64,000 bases of DNA. Origin: Mariannaea sp. PMI_226. Taxonomy: Eukaryota > Ascomycota > Sordariomycetes > Hypocreales > Nectriaceae. The translations under genes and the position numbers were made by a program. The notes under the pieces were generated by a model. That model searched no databases, was not told where the DNA came from, and was given only the letters and a program-made list of their open reading frames with translations. Where the stretch lies: contig JANFOG010000015.1 in the NCBI GenBank assembly GCA_024336345.1, positions 124,001 to 188,000 of the forward strand, in the 5' to 3' direction. The stretch's first letter is position 1; each line of letters opens with the position of its first letter. Shown here piece by piece: positions 58,427-64,000 of the stretch.

Positions 58427-58813
58427 TTGCTGATTCTGTGTATGAATGTCCCTCGCATATTCTGCTGTGTAGCTGTTGTTTACGTTGCAGACTTATAACT
58501 GAGATTGTAAACAATGAGCCAGTGAGTCACAAGGTCGAAGCCTTGTCGTGATACGCGATATCCAGGGTAGCGGACTTTTGGCGTATTATCATGGACACAT
58601 TGTGAGTAAATCATGGTGAGTAACTTCTAGTGAGTAGAGAATCATGTTGAATGACGGGTTTAAAAGCAACCATCAGCCTTCGGGTTCTTCATCTGCAAAA
58701 AGAAACCCCCGTCGCTGTTCTAAACTGGCTACAGTAGCAGCTGTGCCGTACCAAATACCAACCGAAAGGGTCTCATGAGTCGGAGCAGAACAGAAAGAAA
58801 AAGAAAAAAGACA
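57959..58813. other. Convergent 3' region
   Basis: 855 bp between the H2A.Z stop (+) and the MFS transporter stop (-). It includes a (GT)n tract at 58396-58425. The plus-strand frame at 58002-58433 runs into the (GT)n as poly-Cys/Val and has no recognisable motif, so it is treated as 3' flank. Confidence 0.55.
58396..58425. repeat. (GT)n microsatellite
   Basis: About 15 GT dinucleotides downstream of the H2A.Z gene. Confidence 0.9.
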
Positions 58814-60655
58814 TCAGGGCCGCCACCTGAAAGCAGGATGTTTCCACTCTAGGTCTCGAATTTCCTCAGGCCTCAGGCCAGAAAGCTCCTCCTCAACGTT
58901 TCGATTAGCCCTCTTCTTGTTCTCGGCAGCCATCCAGAAGTAGCCGGCCGTGCTAATAAGAAGAATCATACTAGCAGCAGCCAAGTTAAGGCCGTTACCA
59001 ATCGGATAGTCGGGGCCGTCAGTGATGGGATAGGACCAAGTGGAAATAAGGCCTCCAATATTACCAAACATGACCTAGCAACGTAAATCAGTATAAAAGT
59101 TTTCCTACGTTTTATCCAGGGGAGATGTGGAGGAGAAGGGAGGGGGCGAGGGGGGGGGACGAGAGCTTTTTTTTGTCCTTACATTCAACCCAATGGCACT
59201 GCTGCGAGAAGTATCGCTGACCACATTGGCACTGATGTGTGCGTTAGTCAATGAACCCAACACCATACACGTGCTGGCAATGAGAAATGTGGCCGCGTAT
59301 CGCGCTGTGGCAACTTTGGTACCCAGAAACATTGCATAGCCAATCATGGGTAGAGGCGAGGTCGAAATGATGATAATCTGACGACGGTCAAGGAACCAGC
59401 TCAGAGCAGGAAAGACTAAGCAGAAAAAGGCCCCAACTACGTACGGCGGAACGCTGTGCAACTGCTTCTGGACGACGGTGTATTCTGGGTAAATGGTACC
59501 GACAATGGTGGGCAGGAAAAATGCAAGACCTTGGACTGTAATATTGTTGAGGAGGAAGATCGCAGCGACCTGGATGACGAGGGGGTTGTTGACGCCACGA
59601 ATCAGCTTAGTTCTGTCGATACCATCCAAGACCTCAGTCTGACCAACTCTCTCCGACTTGACACGAGCAATACACAGCTCCTTTTCCTCCTTTGTCAGCC
59701 ACCATGCCGTCTCTGGGCGATCTGTCAGAGTAAAAAATGCAATCAGACTCAGACAGATGGTGATGATTCCTTCAATGGCAAATATCATCCGCCAGTGGTG
59801 CAGGTTACCAAAGTGATCGAGCGTCAGGATGGCACTGGCAAGCAAGCCTCCAAAGGCACCAGCTAGGGGAGCCATGACCATGTAGAGGGACAGGCGAAAC
59901 GTCAGTTCAGCACGCTTGTACCATCGTGACAAGTAGTAGGCGATACCCGGGAGCATGCCAGCCTCAAAGATGCCGAGAAGAAACCGAACACCGCAGATGG
60001 CGGCCTGGCTGTGGACAAATGCTGTAGCAATACTAGCCACCCCAAAGCAAAGCGAGGTTGCAGGGATGAACCAGCCCGGGCCGATCCACTTGCAAGTGAT
60101 TGTTGCGGGAATCTCAAAAATGATGTAGGATATGTAGAAGATGGAGAGAATCTTGTTGTAGTCGAAGCCCTTTAATTCAAGGTCTGCGTCCAGACCAGCG
60201 ATACGCGCGTTGCCTTGTCGGATGATATGTTTTTTAGTTTTTGCCAACACTAAGAAAGAGAGGCAGAGAGAGAAAGAAAAAGACAGAGATACAGAGAAAC
60301 TAACCAATATTGGCACGATCAATAAAGCAAAAGAGGTAGAGAAGGGCGACAGTGGGAACCGTGTACAGATCCAACTTCCATCGAAGCTTTCGCTCAGCAA
60401 CTGGATCAAACTTGACTATCGCATTTCCGTAGCTATGATGGACTAAAGGTAAGTCAAAGCTAAACAGAAGAACGAGGAACGAGGGAAAGGAAAGAAAAAC
60501 AGGTAATATAGGGCATTCAAGGGCAGATGATGTCTGGCAAAAACTTACATGTCTGTAGCGACATGGCCACGACCAGCAGCGTCACTGACTGTGCCCGAGT
60601 CTTCAACCCGTTCGCTGCGGTCATCGCCCTTTTCTTTCAAAGATAGATCCATCAT
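58814..60655 (-). CDS. MFS permease, fungal anion:cation symporter type (508 aa)
   Basis: Plasma-membrane transporter of the allantoate/nicotinate permease group (Dal5/Tna1-like); the substrate is not determinable here. Exons: 60655-60549, 60432-60305, 60213-59183 and 59074-58814 (1527 nt, all phases agree). Exon 1 gives a soluble acidic N-terminus. Exon 2 carries KLRWKLDLYTVPTVALLYLF and IDRANIG, the usual first span of this family, joined to NARIAGLDADL. Further signatures are EIPATITCKWIGPGWFIPA, RFLLGIFEAGMLPGIAYYLS with the RWYKRAE loop, and TDRPETAWWLTKEE. The last exon adds FGNIGGLISTWSYP and the C-terminal cytosolic motif NKKRANRNVEEE, ending DLEWKHPAFRWRP. Without the upstream exons the frame shows a poly-Ser/Phe N-terminus, which is intron read-through. 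Confidence 0.93.
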
Positions 60656-61467
60656 TACAGTTGGTGATGAAGATCTTTAGGCAAAGTCCTGTGTTTGAAG
60701 AAAAAGAAAGAAGAAGATGGAAGATGATGAAGAACAAGAAGAAGAAGAAGAATAAAAAAAGGCCTATCTCCCCACCGCTCCTCCCTCGGCTTAATACCTG
60801 CCCAGCGGTCCTTGCCTAGACATCTTTTTTTTTTTTTGGTTTCTCTTTTTCTTCTTCCCCGCAGAAAACTCCCCTTGGCCTATCTTCCCAAGCTGGGGAT
60901 TGTATGATCGGCAAACATGTACGCGGGAGTGGGGGGGGCCGGAAGAATGAGACGATGAACAGGGTGTTGTTGTATGTGCAGCTGAGAGATTCGGTTGGTG
61001 GTTGATCATGGGTAGTGGTGAAAGAGGGTACATACACACAATAGGTAAGTCAACAATAGTACACGTGCAATTAAGCTCAACGCCAGAAGCACCTTTCCGT
61101 CTTTAGGCTGTTCTTTACTACGCAACATGAGTGGTCCAGCCACAAGCACACGCCACAGCAAGTTTCTCAAAGACGAAATGTATCTACCCCAGAATCTTCA
61201 CTACAACCCACCCAAACCCCAGATGATGATTCAAACTGACAAGGGTTGGAAGGGGGGGGAGGGGATTCGTGACCTGTTCGTTCCAAGTCTGCACGTTTTC
61301 TTTCGGCAATGATCTCGGCAAGTCAGTCCCCCAAATTTATCATGTACCCCATTCATACCAGTTTGTCTATTGATATCAACAGCCATTTCTCCATTATAGG
61401 ATGATATCAACCATTTCCCCTTCACCCTTTGCTTGCCCCCTCCCCCCCCCCTCCCCCTTGCCCTTCC
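60656..61467. other. Intergenic, no gene seen
   Basis: 812 bp between two minus-strand genes. A/G-rich leader sequence (60700-60760) above the MFS gene, a T-run near 60825 and C-runs near 61440. No supportable gene. Confidence 0.55.
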
Positions 61468-62089
61468 TTACCATACCCCAGGAATCACGGCCCATTTCTT
61501 GCCAACCTTGTCCTCTCCAAATCTATCCACGTACCATCGCTTTCCCCTCACGGCTCGCGGCAGCATACTGCACACTTCGTTGATCAGAAACGTCCTTGCC
61601 GGGACGCTGCCCCATCCCGCGGCCATCCAGAACCCAGCCCACTCCACCCATTCACAAAAGTAGTGCGGAAATAGCATGTATCGGAATAGTCCCGCCTGGG
61701 GAACTTGATAGTGCTTCTCTACACCCTTGGAAGAAGCTGATGATGATCCTGTCTCTCGACGAATTCGCTCCTGTCTCGACTGTTCTCGGCGGCGAATGTC
61801 TCGAAGTTCTTCATCATGATAAAAGTTACTCGACAAGCCTAGATAGAAGATGATGATGCCCACGGAAAACTGTAACAGCGATGACTGAGATGCCCATGCT
61901 TCTTCCGTCACTGGTCCATACGCAGCTAGCCAAGACCCCAGACATGTAGCATTCAGCACTTGAAAGCAAAGTGCCAAAGCCCACACCAGAATGTGCAAGG
62001 GAGACATGGACGGCTGTAAAAAGGGAAACATGACTGCTCGGTACGAGTAATGAATTACCTGAGCTTTCCTGTCAGCTCATTTTTCTGTA

Positions 62090-62147
<58 letters not shown>

Positions 62148-62542
62148 GAAGGGGTAGAAAACACTCACAAACAACCCAGCCAACACCTTATTCTGCCACG
62201 GCAAGTCATCGATGCCGTGTTGAGCGGGAAGTGTCTTCATCAGGTAAAGCAGTGTCAGAAAGCCAGGCGACTCCATAGTCAACCAGCCGATGCGACCTGG
62301 CACGTTGAGTCGGCTGATGACTGAAGTCTTGCCCATGCCATACCAGCCGATGGCCCATTGAGCCGAGCCAATCTGCCAACCAGAGGGGGTCAGTCAGCCA
62401 GTCAGTTCAGTCAGCCTCTGAAGCATGACTAGTCATGGAAAATAAAAAGAATACGTACAATCGGGTATGCAAACTTCCAGATTGTGAGAATTAGCTCATA
62501 GTTTTCTCGCGTAGGGGGCATCCAGCCCTCGAGAAGAGACAT
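61468..62542 (-). CDS. Steroid 5-alpha-reductase family membrane enzyme (277 aa)
   Basis: NADPH-dependent reductase of the 3-oxo-5-alpha-steroid 4-dehydrogenase family (PF02544-like), probably in the ER membrane; the fungal substrate is unknown. Exons: 62542-62459, 62372-62169 and 62013-61468 (834 nt). Diagnostic features are GRIGWLTMESPGFLT in exon 2 and, in the C-terminal domain, GIIIFYLGLSSNFYHDEELR, YQVPQAGLFRYMLFPHYFCE (NADPH-binding and conserved His/Glu region), WVEWAGFWMAAG and a final RWYVDRFGEDKVGKKWAVIP. There are about six hydrophobic spans. The second intron (62168-62014) contains TCTG and CT microsatellites. The start (MSLLEGWMPPTREN) is the first ATG, and the length is normal for the family. 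Confidence 0.92.
62087..62145. repeat. (TCTG)n-(CT)n compound microsatellite within an intron
   Basis: A few TCTG units merge into about 21 CT dinucleotides (62104-62145). It lies inside intron 2 of the minus-strand reductase gene, so the pre-mRNA carries a (GA)n stretch about 20 nt past the donor. Confidence 0.9.
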
Positions 62543-62800
62543 GATGTTTTTTTTGTTGACAACGTTTTAGTTACTGGAATAAAAACCTGGCAACTTGGAA
62601 GGTTTGAACCAAGTACACAGGAGGTAATTAGGTGGGCATAGATAGGCTGGGCAGGTACCTGACCTTACCTCCTGAGAGCCACTGTGGAGGGGGGACCCCC
62701 CTTTCACCGCCTTCCTGTTTTGTGGCATGATTTCAGTACCAATGATTTCATTATCGCTTTATTTACCAAGCTTAAAATAAAAAAGTCTAGTTCAACTCAA
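62543..62800. other. Short intergenic spacer
   Basis: 258 bp between two minus-strand genes, with no gene. It must hold both the 3' flank of the MINDY-type gene and the reductase promoter. Confidence 0.5.
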
Positions 62801-64000
62801 CTACATAACCAAGCAATCCCGATCCCTTGATGATGATGATGACGATGATGGTCCGTTTCCTAACACTGCACTTGGGCTGACTGGTGGTCTAGCTGAACGC
62901 ATGGGACGCTGTGCAGTAGTTGGCATGTCGCTGGTGGTCCGCGTGTTTTGTCTCGACACAGTTGGACTCCCTGCATGACTGGGGTGTCCGACAGGAGGCT
63001 GGAAGGCTCTATCTTGCGCTGATTGTTCATAAGAAGGTGGCGCATCATCCCCATCCGTCGCTCTTGTAACGCCTTGCGTTTGCGGCGGTATCAGTGACCG
63101 GACCTGCTGGGGGGTGGTTGTTGTTGTTGCTGTTCGTTGCGGAGTGATGGAGCTTGTACGGATGGGAGCAAGTCCAGGTTGTTGTCTGCCAGATTGTCTA
63201 CTGGGTTGTCTGCTAGGTTGAATACCACCTCTTGATTGGTTGCTGGGCGGGCTACTACCGGGTTGTCTTCCAGACTGCTGTCTATTACCTTGTGGTTGTG
63301 GTTGCTGTTGCTGTTGTTGCTCAATGTACTGCTCTGACAGTATACTCTCTCTACGACGACGAGCTTCAGCTGCCCGATGACGTTCATCTTCCTCCTCCTG
63401 CAGCTGCAAAGCAAGCGCCAGATCCCGATCTTCTTGCTCACTGCTGGTTATTGCTGTTGTTGTTGGTTGTGGTACTGGCTCGCGTGCCTTGCCCCGTCTC
63501 TGCACAGTTGTCCACTCCCCCTCGCCGCCATCGCCATCACTGCCAATCCCGCCAGCGGGTGCAACACCACCAACATCATCCCCTCTACTCACTACCTGAA
63601 AATCTCCCGACAAGTATTCAGTCATCTCTCCGTTAATATCGGAAAGTGTCTCCCAGACAATATTCTCATGACTCTTGAATCCAGCATCCGTCACCAGAGT
63701 CAGCAGTTGCATGGTCTGAGGATGACAGTACAAGGTGCTAAAGTGATCGTTGCGAAACATGATGGCAAAGGTGCCGGGCCTGATTGCCTTGCCAATGACT
63801 TCAATACCCCAATGGGTAAGTTGAGTGGCTGACGATAACAGAAAGTCCTTGATAAGAAGAATGTCTTGGTACAGCTGCTGCTCCGATCCGCTAAGGCCTG
63901 ATGACGGGGAGGAGAAGGAGGAGCTCGAAGACATTAGTTTCTGCTCCAGCTCTTCCTCTCTAAACAGCAAGTTCTGGGCATCTTCGTATGACGCAGCCTG
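62801..64000 (-). CDS. MINDY-type deubiquitinase, C-terminal part (cut by window)
   Basis: Lys48-linkage deubiquitinase of the MINDY/FAM63 family (DUF544-like). The window holds the last 399 codons (including 10 before the first in-window Met); the N-terminus, with the catalytic Cys, lies beyond 64000. Visible family blocks are EQQLYQDILLIKDFLLSSAT, QLTHWGIEVIGKAIRPGTF, FRNDHFSTLYCHP with the catalytic His, and WETLSDINGEMTEYLSGDF. Downstream are a candidate ubiquitin-interacting (MIU-like) helix DRDLALALQLQEEEDE, a Gln-rich stretch and a long Pro/Ser/Arg-rich tail. The protein ends RDRDCLVM before TAG, a CaaX-type box that predicts prenylation. The frame is open to the window edge, so the gene continues leftward in protein terms. 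Confidence 0.9.
   Translation of the reverse strand, partial: QAASYEDAQNLLFREEELEQKLMSSSSSFSSPSSGLSGSEQQLYQDILLIKDFLLSSATQLTHWGIEVIGKAIRPGTFAIMFRNDHFSTLYCHPQTMQLLTLVTDAGFKSHENIVWETLSDINGEMTEYLSGDFQVVSRGDDVGGVAPAGGIGSDGDGGEGEWTTVQRRGKAREPVPQPTTTAITSSEQEDRDLALALQLQEEEDERHRAAEARRRRESILSEQYIEQQQQQQPQPQGNRQQSGRQPGSSPPSNQSRGGIQPSRQPSRQSGRQQPGLAPIRTSSITPQRTATTTTTPQQVRSLIPPQTQGVTRATDGDDAPPSYEQSAQDRAFQPPVGHPSHAGSPTVSRQNTRTTSDMPTTAQRPMRSARPPVSPSAVLGNGPSSSSSSSRDRDCLVM

Noticed and set aside
58002..58433. 143-codon plus-strand frame downstream of H2A.Z
   Set aside because: It ends in poly-Cys/Val from a GT microsatellite and lies in the expected 3' flank; no motif.
1..64000. CRISPR arrays, tRNA/rRNA genes, transposons, biosynthetic cluster
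   Set aside because: I looked for spaced direct repeats, T-loop-like GTTCGA contexts, transposase motifs and PKS/NRPS/terpene signatures, and saw none. A tRNAscan or repeat-library search would be decisive and could not be run.

Overview
This is a piece of a filamentous ascomycete nuclear genome (Pezizomycotina, probably a sordariomycete). The genes have short GT-AG introns (about 45-270 nt), CT-rich leaders, Zn2Cys6 regulators, long Gln/Ser/Gly-rich proteins and many G/C homopolymer tracts. Nothing in it is prokaryotic. I saw no CRISPR array, rRNA, tRNA, transposase or secondary-metabolite cluster. Eighteen protein-coding genes can be supported; one (right edge) is cut by the window. I assembled the exons by hand from splice signals and reading-frame phase, and every spliced model below keeps an open frame to its stop codon.

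Layout, left to right. 1-3906 has no supportable gene. 3907-7518 holds a divergent pair: a mitochondrial lipoate-protein ligase (-) and chorismate synthase ARO2 (+). 8194-16161 holds two Zn2Cys6 transcription factors, both on the minus strand; the second has its zinc cluster spread over four exons, two of them micro-exons of 13 and 10 nt. After a 3.4-kb gap come four plus-strand genes: a Cys-rich single-pass membrane protein (19619-21379), a 1326-aa Gln/Glu/Pro-rich orphan (22134-26576), an HSL-type alpha/beta hydrolase (26874-27995) and a 1485-aa acidic membrane protein with 13 tandem decapeptide repeats (28837-33294). A small membrane protein lies on the minus strand at 33774-34501. The Edc4-type decapping scaffold (+) fills 35761-41009.

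From 42350 to 50621 three minus-strand genes follow: a PAP2-family membrane enzyme, a zinc-type alcohol dehydrogenase-like MDR protein and a Pin4-type RRM/R3H RNA-binding protein. 50622-57186 is a 6.5-kb gene-poor stretch. It ends at histone H2A.Z (+), followed by an MFS anion permease (-), a steroid 5-alpha-reductase-family enzyme (-) and the C-terminal part of a MINDY-type deubiquitinase (-) that runs off the window.

The genes are mostly unlinked housekeeping and regulatory functions, not one pathway. Two of them (Edc4-like and Pin4-like) act on mRNA fate, and chorismate synthase and lipoate ligase share a divergent promoter region that contains a Gcn4/CPC1-type TGACTCA box. I found no clear new multi-gene system. 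The best leads are the micro-exon zinc cluster, the decapeptide-repeat membrane protein, the Gln-rich orphan, and a 16-bp hairpin in the presumed 3' UTR of the Pin4-like gene.
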